Positions 17,237 through 25,912 of a DNA stretch of 64,000 nucleotides are shown here, piece after piece (position 1 is the stretch's first letter; the number at the start of each line of letters is the position of its first letter). The notes beneath the pieces are model-generated. The model was not told where the DNA came from. It saw only the letters and a program-made list of their open reading frames with translations, and did no database searches. Made by a program: the position numbers and the translations under genes. Source of the stretch: an uncultured Methanomethylovorans sp. (GTDB lineage Archaea; Halobacteriota; Methanosarcinia; Methanosarcinales; Methanosarcinaceae); contig NZ_OY782870.1 of NCBI RefSeq assembly GCF_963678545.1, positions 1,488,001-1,552,000 on the forward strand, read 5' to 3'.

Positions 17237-17845
17237 TCAGAAGCCTATTTCCGTGTATGAAAGGAAATTGATTAGTCATTTCGCCTTTTTATTTCTATTG
17301 GAATTGAGTTAGTTGAGTATAAATGTACAAACAAGATAGTGGAAGCAGTACAAAAGGCTGGAGTATATGGACCTGCTAGGAGTAGTAACAGGCAGTTTTC
17401 CTCTGTGTGGCATATCGTTGTTGCTTCGACTCTATATACTCAAAGGTTATTCACTTTTGGCACTTTACTTTCTGTTTATTTGTCCACTTCAGACGAGACA
17501 ATACCGGTAATTCTTTCTCAACCAGGCCTCAGCAGGATATGTAATTCAATATATTATTTATTGAGCTAAACTCAAAGTTCAATGTATTGTCAACTTGAAT
17601 ATCTTTTGGGAGGAGTCATATAGAACTAAGATTAGTTTTAAATATTATGAAATACACATTGATTATTTGGGGATGATCAATAACAAGTCCATCCTTAAAT
17701 GTATTTTTTATATTCTTTTTGAGATTGTACTCACATTGATAAAGGCAGTTATTCCTGTAAAACAATGGAACATATACTGATTATTCTGCAAATTCAGTTC
17801 AGCAGACTTAGGACGGAGAATACATAATAGCAGGAGGTAATTAAC
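17237..17845 (+). other. Gene-free AT-rich stretch
   Basis: No gene that I can support. Short open frames here lack recognisable motifs and ribosome-binding sites. A GGAGGAGT at 17609-17616 is not followed by a convincing frame. It may contain old decayed sequence. Confidence 0.4.
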
Positions 17846-18157
17846 ATGAAGAAAACCGTTCACGGTAAAGGGCATGATATAGAGACGGCTACTGAAATTG
17901 CAAGTTGGAATAATGGATATACATATGATGATCCGAATTACGTGTTTGAGGCACTGTACAAAACTAAATATAAAGTGTACATCCTGTATGCAGAGGGTGG
18001 AGCATTATCAAAATATTCTGAACAATGTGGGAACGAAAGATGTGCTGGAAAGGATATAATTCCACTATCAACAGAAGATGTACTTTCTTGGTTATCAGAA
18101 CATGATTTAATAGAAGTGGCTGAAATAGAATTTCCAGAAATGATAGAAAATGATTGA
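17846..18157 (+). CDS. Hypothetical small acidic protein
   Basis: 103 residues, no signal peptide or membrane segment. It begins MKKTVHGKGHDIETATEIAS and includes YKVYILYAEGGALSKYSEQC, then two cysteines in CGNERCAGKD and an acidic tail EIEFPEMIEND. The start is well supported by AGGAGG at 17832-17837, nine bases before the ATG. I do not recognise a family. The gene is bounded by a long empty stretch upstream and by an IS5 remnant that begins five bases after its stop, so its 3' flank was reshaped by insertion. Confidence 0.6.
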   Translation: MKKTVHGKGHDIETATEIASWNNGYTYDDPNYVFEALYKTKYKVYILYAEGGALSKYSEQCGNERCAGKDIIPLSTEDVLSWLSEHDLIEVAEIEFPEMIEND

Positions 18158-18161
18158 TAAT

Positions 18162-18834
18162 AATGAACTCATTTCAAAAATTCGCTCACACTTTTTTCCA
18201 ACACAACAGAAAACATTCAATATCTAACAATCCTTTGAAAACCACATTAAGCCTTTCATATCTGCTTGCCAGTTTTCTAAATCCCATCTTCAACTATTCA
18301 AAGAATCGTTATACTTCCTCTGTAAGGATATATTTCCTCATCAAATCGAGTAGTTCTTCCTCTTTTCCTTCTTTTACTGTTCCTTGTATTGATCAGAATG
18401 TTACTTTTGATGGCTCTGGACCTTAAATACCACCTTATCTGTATGTCATCATACGCAGCATCTGCCAGAACTTCAATGAAATGCTGTCGATAGTACTCTT
18501 TTCCAGAAGCTATTTAAATTGTGAGCAGAATCCCAGAGGGATTCCATGATCTCATTCCAGATACCTTCCTCAGACCACCTTTTTAGCCTTCTCCATGCTT
18601 TTGCATCTGAACTATAACATTTTGGCATATCACCCCTACAACCAGTTATCAGGACAAAGAGAATGCCATTGATTACCTTACGGTCATCAGCCCTCTTTCT
18701 TTGGGTTATTGTTTTTGGTGGTAAATGTGGATTAATAAACTTCCATTGTTCATCAGAGAGCTCCCTAAATTTCATTCAAACCTCCAACGGGTATTATATA
18801 AATTGATAGTTATACTTTTGAAACGAGCTCATTT
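18162..18834 (-). mobile_element. Decayed IS5-type element with terminal inverted repeats
   Basis: About 673 bp bounded by inverted repeats: left AATGAACTCATTTCAAAA (18162-18179) and right TTTTGAAACGAGCTCATT (18816-18833), matching at 16 of 18 positions. Inside lies one broken transposase gene on the minus strand. The size is below a complete IS5 copy (about 850-1200 bp), in keeping with the internal deletion seen in the protein. Confidence 0.75.
18165..18775 (-). pseudogene. IS5-family transposase remnant (deleted and frameshifted)
   Basis: The N-terminal part is intact for about 85 residues (MKFRELSDEQWKFINPHLPP, then RVLFVLITGCRGD-like ILFVLITGCRGDMPKCY), typical of the DUF4096 domain of two-frame IS5 transposases. 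It then jumps to the C-terminal part in another frame: VLADAAYDDIQIRWYLRSRA, later RTTRFDEEIYPYRGSI. The first part of the DDE domain is missing. Past PYRGSI the frame breaks again, with remnants of the WLKMGFRKLASRYERL-like ending. Not functional. Confidence 0.8.
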
Positions 18835-18877
18835 CATGATGGTATCGAAGTTAAAGGCTGAAAGTTATTAGATAAAG

Positions 18878-18886
18878 ATTATATAC
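18878..18886 (+). promoter_or_regulatory. TATA box of sir2, probable leaderless start
   Basis: ATTATATAC is centred about 27 bases before the sir2 ATG at 18909, the spacing expected for a leaderless mRNA. No Shine-Dalgarno sequence precedes the ATG, which agrees. Confidence 0.5.
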
Positions 18887-18908
18887 TCTTTAGCAACAAC
18901 CTATCTTT

Positions 18909-19640
18909 ATGCATCAACTCTTTTCTCTCCTACGCAATTCCAGTCACTGCGTATTCCTGAGTGGTGCTGGTATCTCTACACTATCGGGTATACCGGACTT
19001 TCGGGGGACTAAGGGCATATATAAGCAGTTCGATGCGGATAAGATATTTGATATTGATTACTTCCGCGAAGATCCCACGTATTTCTACACTCATGGAAGA
19101 GAGTTCATATATAATTTAGAGCAAAAGGAGCCGAATATTATCCATAAGGTGCTGGCAAAGCTGGAAGAGCAGGGGTTGGTAAAGTCCATCATCACCCAAA
19201 ATATAGATATGCTGCACCAGAAGGCAGGTTCAAAGCGAGTCATAGAGATCCATGGCTCACCTGCGCAGCATACTTGTTTGCATTGTGACAGAAAATTTCC
19301 CTATGAGTTTATCTCCCCCATTGTACATGGGCCACAGGTTGTTCCAAGATGCGATAGATGCGGTGGCTTGGTAAAACCAGACATAATATTCTTTGGAGAA
19401 ATGCTGGATCAGAATACACTTATGCAGGCTTTTTCGGAAAGCTCTAAAGCAGACCTTATGATAGTCATCGGCTCATCCTTGGTGGTGCATCCGGCAGCAT
19501 CTTTGCCCTTAAACACTGCAAAACATGGTGGTCGCTTGGTCATAGTCAATAATATGCCCACGCCTCTTGATGAGTATGCTTACTTGCGATATCCAGACCT
19601 TGAAGAAGTGTTCCGGCATCTGGAAAAAGAAATTATGTGA
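18909..19640 (+). CDS. cobB: NAD-dependent protein deacylase, Sir2 family
   Basis: Removes acyl groups from lysines using NAD. 243 residues, the size of single-domain archaeal/bacterial sirtuins. NAD motifs GAGISTLSGIPDFRG near residue 20 and ITQNIDMLHQKAG near 96; catalytic His in VIEIHGS near 115; zinc site CLHC (near 123) and CDRCGG (near 153); then KPDIIFFGEML and VIGSSLVVHPAA. In archaea the best-known target is the chromatin protein Alba. Monocistronic, with its own TATA box; a two-way hairpin separates it from convergent glnK. Confidence 0.95.
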   Translation: MHQLFSLLRNSSHCVFLSGAGISTLSGIPDFRGTKGIYKQFDADKIFDIDYFREDPTYFYTHGREFIYNLEQKEPNIIHKVLAKLEEQGLVKSIITQNIDMLHQKAGSKRVIEIHGSPAQHTCLHCDRKFPYEFISPIVHGPQVVPRCDRCGGLVKPDIIFFGEMLDQNTLMQAFSESSKADLMIVIGSSLVVHPAASLPLNTAKHGGRLVIVNNMPTPLDEYAYLRYPDLEEVFRHLEKEIM

Positions 19641-19669
19641 GTAGTAATCACAGTTCAGTTAAAATAGAT

Positions 19670-19691
19670 ATGACCGGAGTTATCCGGTCAT
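19670..19691. terminator. Bidirectional terminator between sir2 and glnK
   Basis: ATGACCGG (19670-19677) and CCGGTCAT (19684-19691) make a perfect 8-bp stem with a 6-base loop between two convergent genes, flanked by AT-rich sequence on both sides. Confidence 0.65.
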
Positions 19692-19694
19692 TAA

Positions 19695-20030
19695 TTATTC
19701 TTCAGTAATCTCATCATCTGTCCTAATCGCTGCTACCAGTTCCACAGGTGAGACGAAGATTCGACCATCACCGAACTTGCCGGTGCGAGCTGACTTGCGG
19801 ATGATATCGATGATAGGGCGGACATCTGCATTCTTTACCACCATGTCTATCTCTATCTTTGGGATCATATCCACTTCTATCTTCTTACCCCTGTATTGCA
19901 AGCAGATGCCCTTCTGAGCACCTCTGCCCTTTACCTCATATACTGTCATGGGAAAATATCCCTTCTCTTCCAAGGCAGCTTTGACATCGTTAAGCATTTC
20001 GGGACGTATGATTGCATTGATCTTCTTCAC
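19695..20030 (-). CDS. glnK: P-II nitrogen regulatory protein GlnK
   Basis: Trimeric sensor of 2-oxoglutarate and ATP/ADP that blocks the ammonium channel. About 111 residues. Starts MKKINAIIRPEML, with the T-loop region KGRGAQKGICLQYRGKK (Tyr conserved) and the C-terminal GDGRIFVSPVELVAAIRT signature. The GTG at 20030 was chosen because P-II proteins start with this MKK sequence and GAGGTGA lies five bases upstream, overlapping the amtB stop. A GTG three codons earlier (20039) is the alternative. Co-transcribed with amtB. Confidence 0.94.
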   Translation of the reverse strand: MKKINAIIRPEMLNDVKAALEEKGYFPMTVYEVKGRGAQKGICLQYRGKKIEVDMIPKIEIDMVVKNADVRPIIDIIRKSARTGKFGDGRIFVSPVELVAAIRTDDEITEE

Positions 20031-20040
20031 TGTTATCACC

Positions 20041-21246
20041 TCATACAGTCATAGATTCGCCATGTTGTGAGATATCCAATCCCACATATTCCTCTGTTTC
20101 AGTTACACGCAGGCCCAAGGTCTTATCCACTATCTGGGCAAGGATGTACGTTACCACGAATGCATATGTAATAGCCACACCGGCATCCAATGCCTGAACA
20201 AGGAACTGGTGTACATTACCATATATAAGGCCATCAACGCCTCCTATGGAAGCACTTGCAAATATTCCAGTGGCAAGAGCTCCCCACAAGCCACCCATGC
20301 CGTGAACGGCCCAGGCATCAAGACTTTCATCCAATCCCTTCTTCACACGGAATAGTAGCATCTTGTAACATAGAACTCCTGCGACACCACCTATTGCTAT
20401 CGCTGACATTGGCCCAACAAATCCCGATGCTGGAGTTATTGCCACGAGTCCGGCTACTGCACCGCTCACAATTCCCAAGGAGCTGGGCTTACCCTTTACC
20501 CATGATGCAAGCATCCATGTTATTGCACCTGAAGCTGCAGAAATATTGGTTACTACGAATGCATTTGCCGCAATGCCATTTGCTGCAAGGGCACTACCAG
20601 AATTGAAAGCGAACCATCCAAACCATAGAAGTGCTCCGCCGATCAAAGTGAGTGTGACATTCTCTGCTTCCATGCTGAACTTTCCAAATCCTACTCTCTT
20701 ACCAATTACCATGGCTAATGCAAGAGCTCCAAATCCGGAACTTATGTGCACTACAGTCCCTCCTGCAAAGTCAAGGGCTCCAAGCTCTGAAGCCCAACCT
20801 CCGCCCCATGCCCAGTGAGCAAGCGGGTCGTATACAAGGGTGGTCCACAAAACTCCTAGTACTATGAATGAACTGAACTTGATCCTTTCAGCAACAGCTG
20901 ATGTAAGGATCGCAAGTGTCACTGCAGCGAAGACCATCTGGAATGCCATGAATAGTATGTCAGGTATATTTGCTGCGCCTGTCGCATCCATACCTACTCC
21001 ATTTAGACCAAAGTATTGAAGGCTTCCTATAAAGCCTGAAATATCAGATCCGAAAGCCAGTGAATAACCAACTACTACCCACTGAATAGTTACAATAGCA
21101 AAAGCTATGAAAGACAGGGCCATCATTGAAATTAAGTTTTTCTTCCTAACCATACCGCCATAGAATAGCCCAACGCCTGGTGTCATTAACATTACCATGG
21201 CTGTACAAATTATTATAAAAGCCGTATCTCCTGCGTCTATTGGCAT
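20041..21246 (-). CDS. amtB: Ammonium transporter AmtB
   Basis: Membrane channel for ammonium, 401 residues, about 11 helices. Family motifs include [16 protein letters not shown] near residue 22, [12 protein letters not shown] near 140, [17 protein letters not shown] near 160 (conserved pore His), and [17 protein letters not shown] near 310 (second pore His). The protein starts with a hydrophobic helix without a long signal peptide. It pairs with glnK directly downstream, the standard arrangement for control by nitrogen status. Confidence 0.97.
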   Translation of the reverse strand: MPIDAGDTAFIIICTAMVMLMTPGVGLFYGGMVRKKNLISMMALSFIAFAIVTIQWVVVGYSLAFGSDISGFIGSLQYFGLNGVGMDATGAANIPDILFMAFQMVFAAVTLAILTSAVAERIKFSSFIVLGVLWTTLVYDPLAHWAWGGGWASELGALDFAGGTVVHISSGFGALALAMVIGKRVGFGKFSMEAENVTLTLIGGALLWFGWFAFNSGSALAANGIAANAFVVTNISAASGAITWMLASWVKGKPSSLGIVSGAVAGLVAITPASGFVGPMSAIAIGGVAGVLCYKMLLFRVKKGLDESLDAWAVHGMGGLWGALATGIFASASIGGVDGLIYGNVHQFLVQALDAGVAITYAFVVTYILAQIVDKTLGLRVTETEEYVGLDISQHGESMTV

Positions 21247-21384
21247 TCTAATAGCACCTCTGCATTTGCTGATTAATGGTGCACAGTGTTTTGTTCATAA
21301 TCATCGGTTCCATATCCTTTCTTCATCGTATTTTTCTTTTTTACACTCTACTACGCAGTGTGTATCCGTATTCCGGCTTTATCT

Positions 21385-21396
21385 TATTTATATTTT
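21385..21396 (-). promoter_or_regulatory. TATA box of amtB-glnK
   Basis: On the minus strand the sequence reads AAATATAAATAA, about 140 bases before the amtB ATG. A GGAATACGGATAC stretch lies near the expected transcription start, but it is not a clear NrpR operator. The rest of 21413-21784 holds no supportable gene, only a CTACAGAGCCAAAATTGC stretch that recurs elsewhere. Confidence 0.45.
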
Positions 21397-21784
21397 GCTA
21401 GCTAAAAGTTAAAGTTAAAACTTATTCTATATATATGCACAAAATAATCTATATTTCTAAAATTGCAGCTCTGCAGAATACCTATTAAAATCAATATCTA
21501 CAGCCAGAAAGAGTTGTTTTCTAACGATACCGAGAGAAACATTTGAGAAAAATCTATACTCTAGATGTTCCTTGAAAAGAGAGGAATTCTACAGAGCCAA
21601 AATTGCTTCAACTAATATGTATGGAATGTTGCAAGCAAATCATAAACGATCTATGAATAAAGAGGGTGGAACTGAAGCAGATAAAAGTCTTCAAAATTTA
21701 GTACGGAAACACTTGTATGTACGTAGGAATAAAAAAGATAGAAAATGTGCATCCATATGATGCTAAGGATATTAATTCGTAATC

Positions 21785-22282
21785 TTACTCTATAATAGTC
21801 TTTTTGAGGCAAATCTCAAAAACACCGTTCTTGCAAGTTTGTACTGCGGTAGCAGGATCAACTGGTACGGGTAGCTCTACAAGTTTTGAAAATCCAAAGT
21901 TGGGAGCTATAACAACCAGTTCCAATGCATCTTCGGATGGAGAGAATTCTACATACTCTTCATCTACGCAAAGTTCCGAGGTAACATACACAGCATCATC
22001 AGTTTCAAATACTTCTACCATAGGTTCTGCGCTATTGATATAGATATCTCCTTCTTCATCCTCTTCATCATCGGAAAAAGAGGAATGAGCTATTTTGAAA
22101 CCCTGTATATCCGGCTTCTCGCCGACCTTCTGGAATATGGTATATCCATAAATAAAGGACTCACCAAGTTCATCAGCATCTTTAGAGAACATGGACAGCA
22201 GGTGCTGAATAAGCTGTTCGATGTCCATTGTCGGGCTTTTATCAAAATTCTCATCGAAAGAATGCTTTTTCTTGTCGTCCAT
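21785..22282 (-). CDS. Hsp20/alpha-crystallin-like protein
   Basis: 165 residues. An acidic N-terminal part (MDDKKKHSFDENFDKSPTMD, with FSDDEEDEEGD near residue 70) precedes a beta-sandwich segment: MVEVFETDDAVYVTSELCVD, EYVEFSPSEDALELVVIAP and KLVELPVPVDPATAVQTCKN, ending GVFEICLKKTIIE. This order matches the Hsp20 fold as seen in archaeal small heat-shock-like and GvpH-like proteins, although the IxI tail is absent. Probable stress chaperone. Its own TATA box lies upstream. Confidence 0.7.
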   Translation of the reverse strand: MDDKKKHSFDENFDKSPTMDIEQLIQHLLSMFSKDADELGESFIYGYTIFQKVGEKPDIQGFKIAHSSFSDDEEDEEGDIYINSAEPMVEVFETDDAVYVTSELCVDEEYVEFSPSEDALELVVIAPNFGFSKLVELPVPVDPATAVQTCKNGVFEICLKKTIIE

Positions 22283-22353
22283 ATGATTGCTCCTTGTAGG
22301 CTATTAGCAAATCAGCTTTATCGCCCACTTTCCCACTTGTTCTAAGCTATACG

Positions 22354-22370
22354 AACAAGTCGTATATAAA
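22354..22370 (-). promoter_or_regulatory. TATA box of the Hsp20-like gene
   Basis: The minus strand reads CATTTATATACG about 80 bases before the start codon at 22282. A GCTATAC/GTATAGC pair flanks it (22349 and 22384 regions), possibly a binding site. Confidence 0.4.
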
Positions 22371-22553
22371 TGTATACTTTGAGCTATACCTTTACAAGTG
22401 TAAGTACCGTATACCCTAATAATACTAGACACCCCACTACAATAAACATGTTTCGCCTTTAAGATTGCAAATAATAGAGAATTTCGATAAACCTTCTCTC
22501 TTCATCACCACATTCCACTAAAATATAAATATTAGCTAAGTAAATTAAGAATT

Positions 22554-23498
22554 ATGAATGATTTAACTGATTTTGCTCTTAAAGAAGAATACAAACGTCT
22601 CCAATCTGTTGGAGATAAGCTTGCTGAAATCGAATCATTGATTGACTGGAAACCATTTCATCCCATTCTTGAATCGATGTATTCTAATAAAACAGCTTCA
22701 GGCGGTAGGCCTGAAGCTGATGTCATCGTCATGTTCAAAATGCTTGTACTGCAACAATGGCATGGTCTTTCTGATGCTGAACTTGAGCGACAATGCATTG
22801 ATAGAATCTCCTTCAGGAAATTTCTTTCATTTCCTGAATATGTACCAGACAGTACAACTGTCTGGTCATTCCGAAAGAGGATTATCGATAATGGAAAAGA
22901 AGAGCAAATATGGACTGAAATACAGAAGCAGCTTGATGCTCTTGGATTGAAGATAAAAAAAGGAATGATCCAGGATGCTACTTTCATCCATTCAACTCCA
23001 GGACATGCTAAAGCAGATGAACCTAGAGGAAAAGAAGCAAAAACAAGAAGAAGTAAGGACGGAACCTGGACAAAGAAAGGCAGTAAATCCTTTTTTGGTT
23101 ACAAGCTCCACACGATCATCGATAAGGATTATGAATTGATCAGAAGATTCAAAACAACAACTGCATCAGTCCATGATTCTCAGATAGATCTCTCTGAATT
23201 GAATGAAGTTGTATACAGAGATAGAGGATATTTCGGAGCAGTTGCAAAAGGTTTTGCTGCAACAATGCAAAGAGCTGTGAGAGGACATCCATTAGAAATA
23301 GGAGACATTCTGAGAAACGAAAGAATCAGCAGCCAAAGAGCTCCAGGAGAACGAGTATATTCTGTGGTCAAAGAAGTATTCAATGCAGGAAAAGTTCTTG
23401 TAACCACAGTGGAAAGAGTAAATGTAAAGATGCTTATGACAGCTTTTTGCTTTAACTTACATCAGCTGAAGACACTCAAACATAAAGGAATTATTTAG
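22554..23498 (+). CDS. IS5-family transposase (intact)
   Basis: 314 residues, full-length DDE transposase of the IS5 group. N-terminal helix-turn-helix and dimer part (SGGRPEADVIVMFKMLVLQQ, WHGLSDAELERQCIDRISFR), then the DDE domain: first Asp in MIQDATFIHSTPGHAK, second in VVYRDRGYFGA, and Glu in GERVYSVVKEVFNAGK. No frameshift, so it may be active. I could not define terminal inverted repeats with confidence, so the element's limits are not given. Inserted between the Hsp20-like gene and yjbQ in a region rich in mobile remnants. Confidence 0.92.
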   Translation: MNDLTDFALKEEYKRLQSVGDKLAEIESLIDWKPFHPILESMYSNKTASGGRPEADVIVMFKMLVLQQWHGLSDAELERQCIDRISFRKFLSFPEYVPDSTTVWSFRKRIIDNGKEEQIWTEIQKQLDALGLKIKKGMIQDATFIHSTPGHAKADEPRGKEAKTRRSKDGTWTKKGSKSFFGYKLHTIIDKDYELIRRFKTTTASVHDSQIDLSELNEVVYRDRGYFGAVAKGFAATMQRAVRGHPLEIGDILRNERISSQRAPGERVYSVVKEVFNAGKVLVTTVERVNVKMLMTAFCFNLHQLKTLKHKGII

Positions 23499-23519
23499 GA
23501 TAGCGGTAGCTATCCTAAA
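23494..23519 (+). other. Perfect hairpin at the end of the IS5 transposase gene
   Basis: TTTAGGATAGC (23494-23504) and GCTATCCTAAA (23509-23519) form an 11-bp stem with a GGTA loop, overlapping the transposase stop codon. It may be a terminator in either direction or protect the transposase mRNA. No T run follows on the plus strand. Confidence 0.6.
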
Positions 23520-23680
23520 ATCAAGGAAAAAATGAAAGAAATGAAGCAAAAATTGAGATAAGATGAATAAACGCCACTTTAAGTTTATGTTGACATAAAA
23601 AACAGAGGGTTAATCAGAATCCTCAATAGTATATTCATAAACTCATATAGATAAGTAAATACTAACAAAAGAGTGGTCTT

Positions 23681-24088
23681 ATGAAGATATGTACGAATCT
23701 TGCGGTCGAGCTGATAGATATTACAGATGATGTTTTAGCAGAAGTAAATAAAAGCTCAATAAAAGATGGAATATGCATAGTAAGCACAACCCACACGACT
23801 ACAGCTATCATCATTAATGAGAATGAACCGGGTTTGCTTTCTGACATGTTTAATCTACTCAATAAGCTGGTGCCTCCAGGTGCAGGATACAATCATGATC
23901 GTATAGACAACAATGCTCATTCTCACCTTAGAGCCATGCTTTTAGGATCCAGTGAAACGATACCTATAGTAGACGGAAAACTTGTATTGGGTATGTGGCA
24001 ACGAATATTCTTCGTGGAACTTGATGGACCACGTCAGAGGAATGTGAATGTTACATTACTAGCGAGTAATAGTAGGATAATGTCTTAG
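23681..24088 (+). CDS. YjbQ family protein (UPF0047)
   Basis: 135 residues, the normal size of the single-domain YjbQ/UPF0047 family. Signature segments: IVSTTHTTTAIIINENEPGL near residue 35, DRIDNNAHSHLRAMLLGSSE near 80 (conserved HxHL) and LVLGMWQRIFFVELDGPRQR near 105. Family members can substitute weakly for thiamine phosphate synthase, but the physiological role is unresolved. Monocistronic. Confidence 0.9.
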   Translation: MKICTNLAVELIDITDDVLAEVNKSSIKDGICIVSTTHTTTAIIINENEPGLLSDMFNLLNKLVPPGAGYNHDRIDNNAHSHLRAMLLGSSETIPIVDGKLVLGMWQRIFFVELDGPRQRNVNVTLLASNSRIMS

Positions 24089-24159
24089 ATTAAAGCGTTG
24101 AAAGAACGTTAATCTTTTCCATAATGCTTACCTTATACAATTGGTATCAGGTAATTTTA

Positions 24160-24305
24160 ATGTCAAAAGTAACCGTCCGAGATTCAAAGGGTGGATTGAA
24201 TGTAACGATCCCCAAGAGTATTACTGATCTCAAGGCTGGAAAAAGGGCACGACCTTGGAGTTCAGGGAACACAGTGGCCTTATCTGTCTGATTGAAGTCC
24301 GGTAA
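24160..24305 (+). pseudogene. Frameshifted AbrB/SpoVT-type small regulator or antitoxin
   Basis: From ATG 24160 the frame reads MSKVTVRDSKGGLNVTIPKS, the SpoVT/AbrB DNA-binding fold of short archaeal regulators, then DLKAGKRARPWSSG. A frame change at the A-rich run around 24238-24244 restores a sensible ending, KKGTTLEFREHSGLICLIEV, with a stop at 24303-24305. One frameshift therefore splits the gene; a sequencing slip in the A run cannot be excluded. No toxin gene is visible beside it. Confidence 0.6.
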
Positions 24306-24496
24306 AAATCTACTAATTATGGGGCCAAAACCTCTTGGAGTCATGGTGAAGAGATCAGATCATGGTTGGTTTGTAAATCCCTGACCTAGTAAGAGAACAT
24401 TAAAATGTTTTTATATTTTTTTTTTCGACACGTAGGGTTATATCGAAATTCTCTGTAGATAATTCTTTAAAGTTCTCCAATTACAAAGACAAAACC

Positions 24497-24922
24497 TTAA
24501 AAAAAATTAGATACAAACTTTACTCCACATGAAAACAATGCCAACCCGATCCCAACATAAAGAAACCCTATGAAAAAACCAGGCAAGAGGTTAAATTTTC
24601 TAATAGTAATTCCACCCAATACCATTACAAACATAATTAGGTATGACTTTTTATCAAAAAATTCCAAAACAAACATTTTTTCTCGACTATCATTGCTTAT
24701 CCTATTAGTGTGCTTTTCAACTAATTTAGAAAAAATGAAAAAATAAAATACAAAGAATACTGACATAGCCAACAGTACACTAAAAATAAATTTCCCTTGA
24801 TTAATAAAAAGTGGAAATCCAGTTTTTATTACCATTATTCCAGCAAACATCCAAACGACGCCTGCAATCAAAATTAAATATTTATTAGGAAAAGACAATT
24901 TATTTTCAAAATGTTTTCTCAT
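24497..24922 (-). CDS. Membrane protein of unknown function
   Basis: 141 residues with four hydrophobic segments: YLILIAGVVWMFAGIMVIK, FIFSVLLAMSVFFVFYFFIF, YLIMFVMVLGGITI and GFFIGFLYVGIGLALFSCG, separated by a charged cytoplasmic-type loop (KLVEKHTNRISNDSREK). I do not recognise a family. The AT content is higher than in the core genes, and it lies among mobile remnants, so it may be a recent arrival. Confidence 0.6.
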   Translation of the reverse strand: MRKHFENKLSFPNKYLILIAGVVWMFAGIMVIKTGFPLFINQGKFIFSVLLAMSVFFVFYFFIFSKLVEKHTNRISNDSREKMFVLEFFDKKSYLIMFVMVLGGITIRKFNLLPGFFIGFLYVGIGLALFSCGVKFVSNFF

Positions 24923-24999
24923 ATTTGCTGCCTAACCTTGCATTCATCAAATAAAAAACTTATAGTATTTAATCTAGCTCTAAGGCAAGGACATCACTC

Positions 25000-25205
25000 A
25001 TAGGGAGGAGGAAGTTAGGATAATACCTCTGAAATGCTCCTTCTCTTTTGAACACAAAGAAAGTGGATTCTGCCATCAGTTTCTATTTTCATAATTTGAC
25101 AATAGCAGGCTGGCAACTGCGCGTATGCCCTCCAGCTGGATAAGCCAATGATCTCAAAATTTGGAGAGCTTTATGTAATGTATCTCGTGCTTGTTTAGTC
25201 CTTGA
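25000..25205 (-). pseudogene. Decayed coding trace, possibly transposase
   Basis: On the minus strand one frame reads FLSRTKQARDTLHKALQILR and SLAYPAGGHTRSCQP, hits two stops, then continues ESTFFVFKREGAFQRYYPNF with LLPMSDVLALELD. The stop-broken but protein-like run suggests a dead gene, perhaps a transposase. Weak evidence. Confidence 0.25.
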
Positions 25206-25241
25206 AAGAAACAAATGTAAAAACCAAAAAGAGTTAACTGC

Positions 25242-25421
25242 TTATTCAGCAGAATAATAGCATCTCTTGGGAGAGATAACCTTTCCTTCTTCTTTTAGGG
25301 AACTAATTATCTTGCTCACTTCTTTGCTGTCAATTCCGGTCATCTTTGCAACATCTCCCGGTCTTAGTGGCTTCCCGGCGTTCTTCATGGCATCAAGGAC
25401 AATCTGTGTATTATCAGTCAT
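25242..25421 (-). CDS. Small winged-helix DNA-binding protein
   Basis: 59 residues comprising only a winged helix-turn-helix: TQIVLDAMKNAGKPLRPGDV, then KMTGIDSKEVSKIISSLKEE, and the wing GKVISPKRCYYSAE. Such tiny regulators are common in Methanosarcina. The ATG at 25419-25421 gives a complete fold. Target unknown. It stands beside a dead histidine kinase and has no operon partner. Confidence 0.8.
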   Translation of the reverse strand: MTDNTQIVLDAMKNAGKPLRPGDVAKMTGIDSKEVSKIISSLKEEGKVISPKRCYYSAE

Positions 25422-25550
25422 AGAATATCTCCATGCTGTATTATGTAAGGCATATATTAAAAAATTAGGCTTTAGTACAGATGATAATAGGCCTGCTCAG
25501 TCCATCGGAAGTGAACTTTTATTTGTGAAAGACTTTTTTGCGTTGAGATA

Positions 25551-25912
25551 TTATACAGAAGTTTTGTACTGTCCAGAAGAGAATACCAGCTCAAATCGCG
25601 CTCTTCTACCTGGTACACCGGCCTCTTTTATTACAATACCGTCATCTTGGAATACTACCAATAAGTAATCTTTTTCTTCCACAGTGGTGATGACAAGGTT
25701 GGTGGCCTTGCTGTGCTTGATTACATTGTTGGCCAGATTAGAGAACACTTTTCTTACCATCGGGTCAGTGAAAACAAAATAATCTCTTATCTCTATGTGT
25801 AAATTTATCAGTGCCCTATCTACAGGAACCATAGCGTTGGCCAAAACATCTCGGAGATTGACCTACTGGGGTGCGTAGATGCCAATCTCCTGATAATCTT
25901 TGGTGAACAATT
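25551..25912 (-). pseudogene. Histidine kinase remnant with stop and internal deletion
   Basis: The minus strand encodes KDYQEIGIYAPQ, an in-frame TAG where family members have Trp, then VNLRDVLANAMVPVDRALIN and FTDPMVRKVFSNLANNVIKH, the N-box of the HATPase domain. After VVFQDDGIV the sequence joins directly to KEAGVPGRRARFEL, which is the normal C-terminal end, so the G2/ATP-lid segment is deleted. It is the tail of a PAS-type methanogen kinase, not functional. Confidence 0.75.

Noticed and set aside
17339-17569. Possible 76-residue protein
   Set aside because: No ribosome-binding site, no recognisable motif, and the surrounding DNA looks gene-free.
21247-21420. NrpR operator upstream of amtB
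   Set aside because: No GGTA-N6-TACC or GGAA-N6-TTCC match; GGAATACGGATAC is only half of such a site.
21572-21760. Possible 62-residue basic protein
   Set aside because: Weak start, and the frame overlaps a motif that recurs in noncoding DNA.
22400-23640. Exact limits of the intact IS5 element
   Set aside because: I compared both flanks of the transposase gene for inverted repeats and found no convincing pair, so no element boundaries are reported.
25267-25668. 133-codon plus-strand frame
   Set aside because: It is antisense to the winged-helix gene and the kinase pseudogene.
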